From: an uncultured Allobosea sp.
GTDB lineage: Bacteria > Pseudomonadota > Alphaproteobacteria > Rhizobiales > Beijerinckiaceae
Length of the DNA: 55,392 nucleotides
Direction: 5' to 3'
Assembly (NCBI RefSeq): GCF_945957345.1
Contig: NZ_CAMFKW010000038.1
Span: 1-55,392 of the forward strand
A program made the translations under genes and the position numbers. Shown here in pieces: positions 32,801 through 47,800 of the stretch. Position 1 is the stretch's first letter. The number at the start of each line of letters is the position of its first letter. The notes below the pieces were generated by a model. It had not been told where the DNA came from. It saw only the letters and a program-made list of their open reading frames with translations, and ran no database searches.

Positions 32801-35800
32801 GTGCCGGCGCGCGCAACCAGGTGGCGGTCGCCGTCACGGCGCATGTCGAAGGCGATGGCACGGGCATCCAGGCCGGCTCGGTCAACGTCGCAGCCGGCGA
32901 CACTTCTACCCTCTCGGTGACGACAGGCGCGGCCTCGGTCGCCGCGAGCTTCGGTGCGCTCGGCGGTGCGGCTGTCTCCGTCGCGGTCGCGGCCGCGACC
33001 AACCAGATCGCCAACGACATCGCGGCGCGTATCCGTGGTGCCGACAGCCTCGTGAACGTCGCTGGCGCCGTCATCGTCAGCGCCGTCGAGGCGGCGCAAC
33101 TGACCAGCCGCGCGGCGACGGCGTCTCTGGCTGCGAATTTCAGCCCTGTCGGCGTCACCTTCGCAGGCGGCGGCGCGACGACGATCGATCGCGTCGGCAG
33201 CACGACCACGGCCAGCATCGAATCGAGCAAGCTCACCGCAGCGGGCACCGTCGCTGTCACGGCAAGCGACACGACCAATATCGATTCCGCCGTGCTCGGC
33301 ATCAATGTCGCGGCTGGTATCCTCGCATTGGCGGCCGGTGGTGCCGTGGCCGACGTTCAGGCCTCTCCCGTCGTCACCGCCAAGATCGACGGTTCGCAGG
33401 TTCAGGGCACGGGCATCACCGTCTCCGCCGTGGCGACGCCGAGCGTCCATGCCAAGGCGACCGGCATCAATGCCGGCACGGCGGCGATCGGCGCTTCGAC
33501 TGCTCTGAGCAAGGTCCAGGCGGCGGTTGCAGCCTATACGATAAACAGCCGGATCACCGGCACGGATCTCAGCGTGCTCGCCACGCTCGCCCAGCCAACC
33601 GGCAGGCCCACGGCCTGGTCGGAGGCCACGGGCGCCGTCGGCGGCCTGATCGGCCTGAACTCGACGGTCACCGATGCGCGCACGCTGGGGACGGTTGCGG
33701 CGACGATCGATACCGGCAGCGACCTCGCGCTCAGTGGCACGACGACGCTCGCCGCGGCGAGCGCGGCGCAGCAGGTCTCGAACGCCAGCAGCGCCAGCAT
33801 CGGTCTCGTTGCAGCGGGCGCGACGGTCACTACCGCCGCCTCGGCGATCGACACGACGGCGACGATCAAGACCGTGAAGCCGCTCGCCTCAGGCGCGATG
33901 ACCGTGACGGCGACGAGCAACGACGACAATGCGGCGCAGGCCATCGCCGGCTCGGGCGGACTCGTCTCGGGCACGGCCGCCTCGGCCGCGACCAGCTCGG
34001 GCGGCACGACCACCGCTTCGCTCGCGCCTTCGGCTGCGATCGACCTCACAGGCAACTCGGCGGCGAGCGGCGCCTTCTTCATGGCTGCCAACCACACTGC
34101 GATCGGCCGCAGCCAGGTGCTGACCGCGAGCTATGGCGCGCTGGCCGGCAGCGGCGCGGTGGTGCGAGACAGCTTCGCCCACACGACCAGCGCCGTCTTC
34201 GGCGCGGGCTCGTCGGTGACCGCGCGCGAGATCGCGGCCTCTGCCCAGAACACGATCCGCAAGCCGCAGCTCGATCAGGCCAATATCGTCGGCTCGACCG
34301 GCGGCATCGCCAGTGGCGCCGGCGCCGACAGCCAGACGACGCTGAACGTGACCGCGACGGTGAATGTCGACAGCACGGCTGCGAACCCGACCTCGCTGCA
34401 GACGATCGGCCGGGTGGCCGACACACAGGGCGGCATCACGCTCGCCGCTTCCAACAAGATCGACGCCTACGACAAGGTAACCCTGACCACGGGTGGGGCC
34501 ATCTCGGGCGCGGGCGCCCAGTCGGTGATCCGTGCCGATGCCTTCAAGGCGCAGGTGCTGGTCGGCGCCTCGGCCAATATTCTGACGCTTGGCACTTTCA
34601 CGGCCAGCGCCAACGGCTCGGGCCAGGCCAGCTCCGTCTCGAATTCGGAAACCTACGGCGCCGCCACGGTCGCCTTCGGCAACAGCACGGTCGACATCCG
34701 CCCGGATAATTCCGTCAGCATCGGCGCGAGCGCCGCGATCACCGCTTATGGCAACCTCAACCTGACGGCCGGCACCGACGCCAACCAGTTCGACGATTAT
34801 TACGTCACCTCGGCCCGTACCGACACCTTCGCCGGCAGCGCGATCCCGATCCAGTCGATCGATTCGCTGATCAACCTGCTGCAGACCAACACCGTCTCGG
34901 TCGCGGGCGGCGCGCAGCTGCGCACGGCGGGCGACGCCAACCTGCTGACCAACCGCCTCGGCGTCGCCAGCACGGACTCCAAGGCCAAGGGCACGAACTG
35001 GGCCACCGCGCTCGCCGGCGCGATCGACAGCGTACTCGGCGGCAGCGGCCAGGCCGTGATGTCGGGCACCGCGAACCAGGGCTCGAACGGCCGCGTCATC
35101 GTCGACGGCACGGTCGAGACCGGTATCGCGCGCAACATCTCGATCGCCATCGACCAGATGTCGCTGGCCTGGGGGTATGAGACGGTCGGGACGGGGGCCA
35201 ATGCGGTCCAGCGCTATGTCCCCATTGGAACCAAGATCACCGGGCGTGTCCTGGTGAACGGCCAGCAGCTCGACGCTAACGGCAATTTCATCGCCGCCGA
35301 CATCACCAAGAACACGTTCGAGCTGGTGGTCAGCGATTCCGGCACGGCGTCGACCGTGCTGAAGCGCCTGCCGATCGCGCTGACCTTCGGCAACGGACTG
35401 GCTTCGAGCGATCTCGTCGGGCAGCTCTACGACGCGCAGGCGAAGCTCGTCACCTACAAGCAGAACGACACGCTGCAGACGTTCTACAAGAGTGAGATCA
35501 ATCGCATCGCCGGGATCCTGACCAGCCAGGGCCTCGCGGACATCTTCTACGACCAGGCCGGCAATATCATCGGCGTGCGTGCGGTGCAGAAGCAGGTTCA
35601 GACGCTGGGCATCGGCGCCTTTACCGCTGGCGCCGGCCGCATCACCGTCGTCGCCGACGAGCTCACCGGCACGGGCAGCCTCGATGCCCATGCCGACACC
35701 AAGGTCGAGATCATCAACGATTCCAGCGCTTCGCTGAATATCGGCGGCATCACCATGCCGGAATCGAACGGTGGAACCTTCTTCAACAACACCAACGTCA

Positions 35801-38800
35801 CGACGTCGAGCGACCTCGCCGTCAATCGCGGCCTGATCGTCACCGAGAACCTGCGCAACAACAACGCCAGCCAGGCCAGCGGCGTCGCATTCTCCAATCT
35901 GACGCAAGGCGGCGTGGTGTCCTCGACGATCAAGAGCGACATCATCATCACGAACACGCGCGGGGCTCAGCCGAACTTCGACAACACCGACATCATCCCG
36001 GCCCCGGCGATCAACATCGTCGGCAAGATCTATGCGGTGAACGCCACCTTCACCCCGACGACCCAAAACGGCGGCGCCTACAACCAGTTCGCCGACGTGC
36101 GGGTCAAGGGTCTCAACGCCCAGATCGGCGGCGCGGTCACGATCAAGGACATCACGTCCTATATGATGGCCGACCCGTATGGCCAGATCGCGGGAACGAT
36201 CAGCGGCGGCAATCCGAACAACATCATCAATGCCGGCGATCCGGCCGCGGTCGTAAATGCACTCAAGAATGCCGCGCAGCCGACGCTCATTGCGGACGGC
36301 ATCGTCACCATCAACGCGCAGTTCATCAACATCGACGGCCTGATCCAGAGCGGCCGCGACAGCTACACGATCGACATCCGGAAGAATTCGGCGGTTTCGG
36401 ACGAGATCGAGCAGATCCGCGCCAATCCCTGGCGCAGCAACGTCATCAGTTCGCTCTCGGGCAACGGCTTCTCGGCGAGCTTCGACCGGGTAAACAACCG
36501 CATCGTGATCAACGAGATCGCCAGTTCCGGCGGCAAGATCTCGCTGACCGGCACGATGCTGAACACCCGCCCGGATGGAGCGCAGCTCCGTGCGCTCGGC
36601 GGCTATGCCAACGTCACGGTCAACAACGCGCTCGACTACGACGTCGTGATCACGCGTATCGACCTGTCGCAGCGTGGCGCCGGCATCATCGACATCAAGG
36701 ACCTGGCCTATGCCAACGCCTCGAGCGGAGTCGCTTTCAAGCAGACCCTTCTGCAGCAGGCTGCAGACGGATCGGTCTCGAGCTATGTGGCCGATCTGAA
36801 GGCAGACGGGACCGAGGTCGGTGGGCATTCCAATGGCGGGATGCTCGGGAGCTACAATCCCAAGAGCGGCTATCGCTACGCCTTCAGCGTCGGCGTCGGC
36901 ACGACGACGACCTATACCAAGACGACCGGTTCCTCGTCCTGGCTCGGCATCGACGCTCTGGCAGCCGACCCGCCGGACCAGAACAATTACGATACTGCCG
37001 TGACCAAGCCGGGCGCTCTGATCCCCAACAGCGGCTATTATTACGTCGACGCAGATCCTAGCCAGCCAGGCTACAACCGCGACGACGTCGTCACATTCTA
37101 CACCAAGAACCCGGACGGCTCGCTCGGCCCGGTCCTGAGCGTCGGCAAGAGCTGGACCGAGAGCACCTGGTACGGGAAGAAGACCTACTATCAGGAGAAC
37201 ATCTCGGTCGTCCGTCAGGAGACCGACGCGACGCATTCGATCCGTGCCGATTACGGCATCGCGATGAGCTTTACCGGCAACACCTCCGGCACGGTCACCA
37301 TCAACTCGACAGGCGCGGGGCGCGTCCTGCTGCTCGGCGGCATCGCCAATGCCAGCGGCTCGACCACGATCACCTCCGGCGGCAGCATCGAGATGCTGAA
37401 CGCCAACAACGCGATCACCGGCACGAATGTCACCCTCCAGGCCGGCGGCAGCATCGGGCGCGGTGCGACCACTGCGCCGACCGACCAGGCGATCATCGTC
37501 AATGTTACGGGCGCGCTGCTGGCGACGACGACGCGTGGCACGATCAACCTGACGACGACGGGCAATTTCGCGATCGACCGCGTCGCCGCGTCGAACGGCT
37601 ATGATGTCCGCCTCAATGCGCGCGGCGACATCACGGTCGCGGCCGGCAAGACCGGCCAGATCGTCGCCGGAAGCCTGACGATCGTTGCCGGCGGCAAGGT
37701 CGGCGGCACGAGTGCTGCCGCTGCGCTGAAGCTCGACACCGGCAACACCCAGCGCGACAAGGTCGACATCACCGCGTCCGGCGATGTCGGCATCGAGGAA
37801 ACCAGCGGCGACCTGCGGCTGAACTCGCTGCACACCAGCGGCAACGTGCTGGTGCAGGTGGATTCCGGGGATCTCCTGAACGTCAACAACGTCGTGGTCC
37901 TCGACACCCGCGTCGCCGACCAGCTGATCAACGGCGTCTGGAAGGATCTGGCACTCACCACAGCCGACGCCGACGCGAAGTTCAACGCGACGCTCGATGC
38001 CTACGAGACCGTCAACCGCCAGGAATACGCGACCTATTGGGCTTATCGGAATCTGCAGGCAAACCCTGCCGTCTACGATGCGACGTTCCAGTTCCGCTTC
38101 GCCGCCGGCTCGTCCGAGCTTGCGACCTACCAGGCGATGTATCGCCAGCAGGGAGCCGATAAGGGGCTGAGCGGAGCCGCGCTGGACAGCTATGTCGCTG
38201 ATGCGATCAGCACGCTCGAAACCTCGCGCACGCTGCAGTACCGCACGCTGAACAATCAGTACGGAAAGTACGGCAACGTCTACATCGCCGACCTCGCCGG
38301 CGCCTATGACAGCTACTGGAACTACCGCAGCCAGCAGGCCGATCCTTCACAATACCAGGCCGGCTTCACCGTACCGGTTTCGCAGGCGGAAAAGGATGGC
38401 ATCCGCGCCGGCATCCTGGCCTCGACCCTGAGCGGGGACGCGCTGACGGCTTATGTCGCCGACCAGCTCGCCAATCTCGAAGCAGACCGCAACCGGGACT
38501 ATCAGGCGCTCGATCGCATCTTCGGCGGGCTCGGCGCCAGCCAGAGCGCCGATTTCGGCCAGAGATACGAAACTTATTGGACCTACCGGTCCAATCTGGG
38601 TCAGGACGGCAAGCCGATGCTCTCGGCTGCCCAGCAGAGCTATTATCAAAAGCAGTTCTCCGACGCAGGTACCGCACTGGGCAAGACGGGCGCCGATCTC
38701 GACAGCTATGTCGCGGCCCAGTTCACGCAGCTCAACAGCGATCGCAATGCCGACTATGTCGCGCTGAAGGCGACTTTCGATCGCTTCGGCGACAGCTATA

Positions 38801-41800
38801 ACGCCAACCTGGCGACCAGCTACGCCACCTATTGGGGCTGGCGCGGCACGCTCGACAGTGATGGCAAGGTCCATCTGACATCGGCCGAGCGCACCACCTA
38901 TACCGACGTCTTCGCCAAGGCCGGCGCTGCGATGTCGAACGCCGACGCTCTCGTCGCGGCTGATGTCCGGACGCGGCTGGCGGCCGCCGAAGCGCAGCTC
39001 AAGACGGATTACCAGGCGCTGAACACACGCTTCGGAGCCCAGGGCAACGCCTATGACGCGACCTATGCGCTGACGCTTTCGAGCGCCGACCGGACCGATT
39101 ACGCGACCTATTGGGGCTATCGCAGCCAGCAGGCGAACCCCGGCGTCTACGATTCCGGCTTCGCGCCCCGGCTTGCCGGCGATGCGCTGACGGCAGCGCA
39201 GAATGCCGCTTCGACTGCGAGCAAGGCCGCCTTGCAGGCGGGGACGCTGACGACCACGGCGATCGACGCTCGCGTCCAGACCGCCGTGACCAGCCTGTCG
39301 AACGCCCGCACGGCCGACTACGCCAAGCTCAATGCCTTCTTCGCGCAGTTTAACCTCGGCACGACCAAGCAGACGAACCCGCATTTCTTCGTCGACCAGG
39401 CGACGAAGGATGCGATCAATGCCGGCATCAAGCGCTGGACCCAAGACGAACTGATCAACGCTGTCGGCCAGGGCCTGCTCAAGGAGACGACCAGCACGCA
39501 GGTCCAGAAGCAGGACCCGATCATCACCGGCGGCAACGTCTCCATCGTGGTGCGCGGCACCGCGCAGGGCGGCGGCAATGTCGGTTCGGTCGACGGCGTC
39601 ACCATCATCGACGTCAGTGCCCATCAGGCGCTGACCAAGGACCAACTCATCGCGCTCGGCGCCGCCGAGCGCAGCGACATCGTGCTGCTGACCTCAGCCC
39701 CCGTCCCGGCGACCGTCACTTTCGGCAACGATGGCGGTCAGGGCGTCATCACGAATCTCGGCGGCAACTGGGATCCGTCGATCTTCACGGTCGGCGCGAC
39801 GCTCTACATCGGCGGCGCGACGCAGAACGCCAGCGGCGAGTCGCCGACGGTCTTCACCATCGCCAGCGTCTCCGGCAACGTCATTCGCACCAATCAGGTG
39901 CTGACCGCCGAAAGCGGCAAGGTGGTCAGTCTCGGCGTGCGGCTCGCCAGCGCGGAAGCGCCGCGCGCGACCGCGCAGATCACCTTCGGCCCGGACCGGA
40001 CGCTGACCCGCGACAGCGGCAGTTTCCTCGATGATGGCTTCACCGTCGGTATGCGCATCGGCGTCGCCGGCGCCTTCGGCGTCAAAACCGCGAACCAGAC
40101 CGATGCCTCGCATTACTATACGATCGCGCAGGTCACGGCCTCGACGATCACGCTGGTCGGCGGCGACGTGCTGACGGCGGAAGACGCTCGCAACGTCATC
40201 GTCTTCCAGTCGGCGCTCGATCCGGCGAATCCCGGCAATCTGATCAAGCAGGTGCTGATCCAGGGCCGTAAGCCGATGAACCTCTCGGCCAGCGGCACGT
40301 TCAGCGTCGATGCCGACCGGCAGATCTTCATCGGCACGCAGGGCGCGCTTGCGCTCGGCTCGGTGACTTCGCGCAATGGCGACGAGATTCGCATCAAGAC
40401 CAACGGGGGCCTCACCAACGCAGCCGGCGCGAACGCGACGAACATCACGGGCGGCAACATCGTGCTCGAAGGCGGCGACGAGGCCGTGGGCACCGCTGCC
40501 AACGTCATCGGCATCGACCTGAAGGGGCAGGGCGCGCTCACCGTCCGCACGGCGAAGGACATCTTCGTCACCGAGCGCAACGGCGATCTGAACCTGGAAT
40601 CCGCCTACTCTCAGAGCGGCAGCGTCACGCTGGTCGCCGATGGCGGGATCCTCGATGCGGTCCACACCGACACCAACAAGATCGTCGCCGCGAACCTCTA
40701 TCTGAAGGCCAAGGGCGGCAGCATCGGCACGGTCTCCGACCGGATCGAGGTCAAGCTCTCCGGAACGGTGCGCGCGTCGGGCACGGGCGGGGTCTATCTC
40801 GAAGAGACCGGCGGCAACATGAACCTGCTGTCGGCTGTCGCGAGCAATGGCGACGTCGTGCTGAAGGCAGCTGCCTCGGTGCTGAACGCCGGGTTCCTCG
40901 TCAATCCGGGCGACATCGATTCTGCCACCTATGCCGGCGGCGCCCCAGCCAATCCGCTCGTCAACGTCATCGCGAACAGCGTCACGCTGATCGCGGGCAA
41001 CACGGTCGGCACCTCGGGGAGGGGCTTGGCCATCGACAGCCGCGCGGCCGGCAATCGCCAGGGCAATGTCAGCGCGCAGACGGTCTTCGGCAACATCTAT
41101 GTCGAGGAGGTCGTGGGCGACCTGGCGCTCGGCACGGTGGGCACCGCCAATACCGGCGTCGCCTTCCTGACGGCGGCGGACGGCAGCATCGTCAACGGGC
41201 TTTCGCTCTATAACGACGCCGACAAGTCGAGCACGGCGACCGGTTCGAACCTGACCTCGGGCAAGGCCTATCTCATCGCCAAGAACGACATCGGCGCCGA
41301 CGGCAGGCGCATCGTCGCCCGCATGAGCGCGAACAACGGGGCGGGCCACGACACCTATGGCGGCATCGAGGGCTATTCGACGGCCGGCAGCGTCTATCTC
41401 TGGAACATCGGCGGCCTGCGCGTCGGTGGCGTCGTGGCCGACACCGCGCCCGGATTCCGCGCCGCGGGCACGCTCAGCATCCGCACATCGAGCCCGCTGA
41501 CGATCGACAAGGACATCATCTCCGGCGGTGACATCACGCAGACCGCGGGCGAGACCGGCGCGAGCGGCGACGATCTCACCGTGCTCAGCGGCGTCACGAT
41601 CTTCTCGACCGGTGGCAACGTCACGCTCAATGCCGGTGACAACCTGATCGTGCAGGACGGCGCGACCATCAAGGCGGCCGGCGCGATCACGCTGCGCGGC
41701 GATTACAGCGCCTCCGGCAGTTCGGACGGCACCGGCGCGCTGATCGATCTCAGAGGCACCTATGTCGGCGCCTCGATCACGGTCGAAGGCGGCCAGAACA

Positions 41801-44800
41801 ACGACGACATCCGCCTGAATGGCACCTTCCAGACGGGTACGCGCACGATCACCTTCGACGCTGACAACAGGCCGGTCGAGGGCGCGCTGACGGTCGGAGG
41901 GTCGATCACCATCCTGGCGAAGGACGGCGACGATGTCGTCACGCTCGGCGGCACCTTCAAGACCGGCACGTTGACGGTCGATGCCGGCGAGGGCGCGAAT
42001 ACGGTCACGCTCGCCGGCACCTTCGATGTCGCCGGCGCAATGATCGTGAAATCCGGTTCGGGCGCCGACGTCTTCGACCTCGGCGGCGTGATCAAGGCAG
42101 GCTCGCTTGCCGTCTCCGGCTCGGCTGGCTCGGGCAACGGTCTCGGCAACGACAGCTTCACGCTCACGGGCACCTTCAACATCGCCGGCCTGCTCGCGCT
42201 GGACGGCGGCGCCGGTATCGACACGCTGACCGACGCAAAGGTCACGGCCGGCGCGGTCACGGCGTCCGCCAACATCACGGCGGGCGCGATCGCGATCGAC
42301 CTGAAGGACGGCGCAAACGTTGTGAGTCTCGGCGGGCACTACACGGTCTCCAACGCCTTCACGCTGAGCACGGGCGCCGATGCGGACAGCATTACCGACG
42401 CGATCTCGGCCAATGGCGCAGTCTTGCAGACCGCGACGATCGAGACCGGCTCGTTTGCGCTCTCGGCCGGTGCGGGCGACAACACCATCACCCTGCTGGG
42501 CAGCACGGTCGCGGCCTCGACGCTGGCTATCACCACGCTGGGCGGGCGCGATCGGGTGGCGCTGCGCGGGCGCATGCGCTCGACCACGACCGACATCCAT
42601 CTCGGTGCGGGCGACGATACGCTCGAGATGACGCTGCTCGAGATTGCCGGCAACACCAATGTTTATGGTGAGGACGGCCAGGACACGATCGTCGTCAACC
42701 GCCTGCCGGATCTGACCAGCGCGGCGGCGAACGGCCGCCGCGACACGCTGAACATCGATGGCGGCCAGGACACCGACACGGTGCGGGTCCAGCTCGCCGG
42801 TGCCTCGACCTATCGCATCAACGTGCATGACAGCGGCGATGCCGACCGCGGCGTCGACACGCTGACGATCCTCGGCACCGATGCCGCCGATACCTTCCTG
42901 ATGCGCAAGAACTTCGTCGCACTGGTCCACCCCAATGCCGACGGCACCTATCCGGCCAACACGGCGGTGGAGCGGATCAATGTCGATGCCTCGCTCAACG
43001 GGCGCATCGTCGTGGAAGGCGGCCTCGGTGACGACCGCTTCTACATGGACGACGACGCGGCGCTGATGACCGTCGACGGCGGCGCGGGCAACGACTTCTT
43101 CCAGATGGGCCAGATCTTCGCGACGCCGCGCGACGTCGCCAACGGGCTGCTCGCTGAGGACGCCTTCGATACGGTCCAGGTCTCGTTCGGCGGCTATCTG
43201 TCGAAGGGCAATTCGGTGCCGGTCGTGATCTACGGCGGCACCGGCGACGACACCTTCCAGATCTACTCGAACAAGGCCGATCTGCGCCTCGAAGGCGAGG
43301 ATGGCGACGATCAGTTCATCATCCGCGCCTTCGCGCTCGCCGATAACGGCAAGATCAAGGTCAATGCCGGCGCCGGCAACGACAAGATCGAGTACAACAT
43401 CAACGCGCCGGTCGATATCGACGGCGGCTCGGGCTTCAACAAGGTCGTGGCGCTCGGCACCGAATTCGCCGACACCTTCGTCGTCACCCGCGACGGCGTC
43501 TATGGCGCGGGCCTGTCGATCAAGTTCGCCAATATCCAGGCGGTCGAGGTCGACGGCCTGGAGGGCGACGATACGTTCTATGTGCTCTCGACGGCACCGG
43601 GCGTGGTTACGACGCTGATCGGCGGCCTGGGCAGCGACACCTTCAATGTCGCAGGCGACGTCTCCGGCGAGGTCGTGGCGCGTGACGCCAAGGGTAATTC
43701 GGCCGTCATCAACCATACCATCTCCAGCACGGATCCGCGCTTCGACGGGCTCTTCGTCGCGGGCGTCACGGCCTCGGTCTCGACCGCCGATGGCGGGGCG
43801 ATCAGCGACGGCGGTGGCCTGACCCTGCGCGAGGACAGTGCGGTTTCCACGCCGAACGCCGTCGGCAGCAGCGTCGGCACCTATACGGTCGCGCCGCCGG
43901 CTCCGACGACGACGGCGCTGACGGCGAGCGACACCGCCGTCGTCACCGTCTCGGCGGCGCAGGCTTCTTCCCAGAACCGTGCGCTTGCCGGCAACGCGGG
44001 AACGGTCGAGGTTTCGCTCGACGGCGTGACCTATGCCGATGCGCTCACCATCGCCTACTCGACCGTCTCGGACGGCCATGGCGGCTATGTCTGGCAGGGC
44101 GCGCGCACGGTCTATGTCCGCGCCAAGTCGGACACGGCGGCGGAAGGCGACCAGAAGGTCGCGATCGGTCACTCGGTGCTCAGCAGCAATGCCGAGGTCA
44201 ACGGCACCTGGCTGCGCACCACGCTCGTGACGGTGCTCGACGACGACAAGGCCGGCATCATCGTCACCCAGAGCGACGGCGACACCACCGTCATCGAAGG
44301 CAACAAGCCGCAGCAGAAGGACGACTACACCGTCGTCCTGAACAACAAGCCGCTGGCCGGCGAGACGGTGCGCGTCACCTTGCTGCCCGACAGCAACCAG
44401 ATCACGCTCACCCGTGCCGACGGCTCGGCCCTGCCGCTCGATCAGGACGGCCACGCCTATCTGGAGTTCACCGACCAGAACTGGTCGACCGCGCAGACGG
44501 TGCTTGTCGCCGCCCCGCATGACGGCATCGCCGAGAACCGCCAGCTCGTGAACGTCACGCACAAGGTGACGAGTTCGCTCGGTGCCAACGGCTTCTTCGG
44601 CAATGTCGTCGAGCAGCCGATCGTGCGCGTCACGGTCATCGATTCCGACACCGCGAGCGTCCTGGTGCGCCCGGCGCCGGGAGGCGTCGTCGTCACCGAC
44701 ACGCAGCCTTCCTATTACGACATGGTGCTCACGACGCAGCCGACAGGCCCGGTCACCGTCAGCATCGCCAATGACGGGCAGACCATCCAGTCGAGCAGCG

Positions 44801-47800
44801 ATCCGCGCTTCACCGCCGCTTCGAACGGCCATCCGGCGAGCGTGACCTTCGGCCCGAACGATTACGACACGCCGATCCGCATCATCGTCTCGCGCGATCC
44901 CAACGGCACGAGGACGACGAGCGACCTGAAGACGTTCTCACGTCAACCGCACGACGTCAGCGCGATCGAAGGACCGCTCGTCGTCATCGGCGGGGTCGGG
45001 CCGCAGAACCGCGGCCTGCAGCAGGCGATCGCGCTCCCCGGCGAGGCCAATGCTGTCGTCACGCGAGACATCGCAAATAACGGCCAACCCGATCTGGACA
45101 AGCTGATCGTCTACAACGACTCGACCAATGTCGGCGTGACCGGCGAGCTGACCTTCGACCATATCGGCGGCCTCGGCATGGCCTCGCAGGACATCGTCAC
45201 GGGCGGCGCCAACAGCCAGACCTATCGCGGTGGTATCACCTACACGTCGATGAGCGTCGTGCAGGTGCTGCTCGGCCAAGGCAACGACACCTTCACGGTC
45301 AAGAGCACGGCCGACGCGACGCTGACCGAGATCGACGGGGGCGGCGGTGCAGACCGGCTGATCGTCACGGGTTCGACCGGCCCGCTCGCTCTGTTCGGCG
45401 ACACGTCGGCCGATAACAGCCGCTACGACTCGACGCCGCAGAACCCGACCGGACGGGCCTTCGCCTTCCGGACCGAGGGCATGACCGGCGTTGACGGCAA
45501 CCCCGTCAGCCTCGACGACTATATCGACGCCTCGGGCGCGACCGGCATCGTGATGATCGATGGCGGCGCCGGGCGCGATACCATCATCGGGGGCCAAGGC
45601 CGCAACTACATTGCCGGCGGCGCCGGAAACGATAGCATCACGGGCGGCCCGGCCGCCGACTACATTCTCGGCGATTCCGCCTTCAACCTCGACGTGGCGA
45701 CACGCTTCGTAACGATCGACGACACAGGCCTTGCCGGTGCCGATACGATCGACGCGGCTGCGGGCGACAATGTCGTCATCGGCGACCATGGCCAGATCTA
45801 TCAGGACGGCGCGGCCACGCCCGGCTTCCATCTGGAGGGCGCGCATGTCGTCAGCCGGGTCGTCTCCACCAACACGACGCAGGGCGCTGCCGACATCATC
45901 ACGGCGACGGCCGGAAACAACGTCATCATCGGCGGCGCCGGTGCGGACAGGATCACGGTCGGCGCAGGCAACCACGTCATCTTCGGCGACAATGGCGACG
46001 CGGTCTTCACCGCGGGCGTTCTGACCTCGGTCACGACGCTCGACGGCGCCAATGGCGGTGACGACCAGATTCAGGCCGCTGACGGCAATTCGACGATCAT
46101 CGGTGGCGCAGGCTCCGATGTGATCTCGGTCGGCAAGGGCACGCAGGTGATCCTGGGCGACACGGGCGAGGCGACCTTCGACGTCGTCAACGGTGCGCGC
46201 GTCCTGCTCGCCATCAAGACCAAGGACGGCGAAGCCGCTGTCGGCGGCGCCGACACCATCACCGCCGCCGATGGCGACACGACGATCATCGGCGGCGCAG
46301 GCGCCGACAGCATCACCGTCGGCAAGGGCACGCAGGTCATCCTCGGCGACAGCGGCTCGGCCACCTTCTCCGACGGCAAGATCGCGAGCATCACCTCCGT
46401 CGCGACCGACATCGGCGGCGACGACGTGATCGAGGCTAATGACGGCGACGCCACGATCCTCGGCGGCGCGGGGGCGGACCAGATCACGGTCGGGATCGGC
46501 AACCACGTCATCCTGGGCGACAACGGTCAGGCGCTCTTCACGCTGGGCATGCTGACGCGGATCGAGACGATCGACCCGGCGATCGGCGGCAACGACGTGA
46601 TCAAGGCCAAGGACGGCAACACCACCATCATCGGCGGCGCCGGAGCGGATCAGATCACGCTGGGTTCTGGCACGCAGGTCGTGCTCGGCGACAGCGGCGT
46701 TGCGACCTTCGTCGGCGGCAAGATCGCGAGCATCACCTCCGTCGCGACCGATATCGGCGGTGACGACGTGATCGAAGCCAAGGATGGCGACGCCACGATC
46801 CTCGGCGGAGCGGGAGCGGACCAGATCACGGTCGGCACCGGCAATCACGTCATCCTCGGCGATAACGGCCAGGCGCTGTTCACGAACGGCGTTCTCGACC
46901 GGATCGAGTCTATCGATCCGGCGATCGGCGGCAATGACGTGATCAAGGCCGAGGACGGCAACACGACGATCATCGGCGGCGCCGGAGCGGACCAGATCAC
47001 GCTGGGTTCTGGCACGCAGGTCGTGCTCGGCGACAGCGGCGTGGCCACCTTCCTCGACGGGGTGATCGCGACCGTGACCTCGACGGCAACCGATATCGGC
47101 GGCGACGACATCATCTCGGCGCAGGACGGCGACGTCACCATCATCGGTGGCGCCGGGGCCGACCGCATCACGGCCGGGCGCGGCAACCACGTCATCCTCG
47201 GCGACAACGGCCAGGCGACCTTCACGCTCGGCCTTGCCGACCATGTCGAATCGATCGATCCCGGCATCGGTGGCGACGATGTTATCCAGGCCTCGGACGG
47301 CAACGACGTCATCCTGGGCGGCGCGGGCGCCGACAGCATCACGACGGGCGCCGGCGACCATGTCATTCTCGGTGACAGCGGCCAGGCCGATTTCGTCGTG
47401 GCGCTGCAGAACGGCGTCGCCAAGGCGACGCGTTCCAAGGTCGAGACGCTGGCGCCCGACATCGGCGGCGACGATCACATCGTCTTCGGCTCCGGCCGGA
47501 ACGTCGTGCTGGGCGGTGCGGGCGGCGACCTGATCGAGGGTGCAGACCAGGGTGCGGTCATCCTCGGCGACAACGGTGTCGTCACCTTCGATGCCGCAGG
47601 CGTGATCCTGCGGGCGCTCAGCCTCTCACCGGAGATCGGCGGCGACGACCGCATCACCGCGGGCAACGGCAACAACGTCGTGCTGGGCGGCGCGGGAGCG
47701 GACACGATCGGCCTCGGCGACGGCAACAACGTCGTGCTTGGCGATAGCGGCCAGGCTGATTTCACCAACGGAGCGGTCACGGAAATCGCCAGCATCGCGC

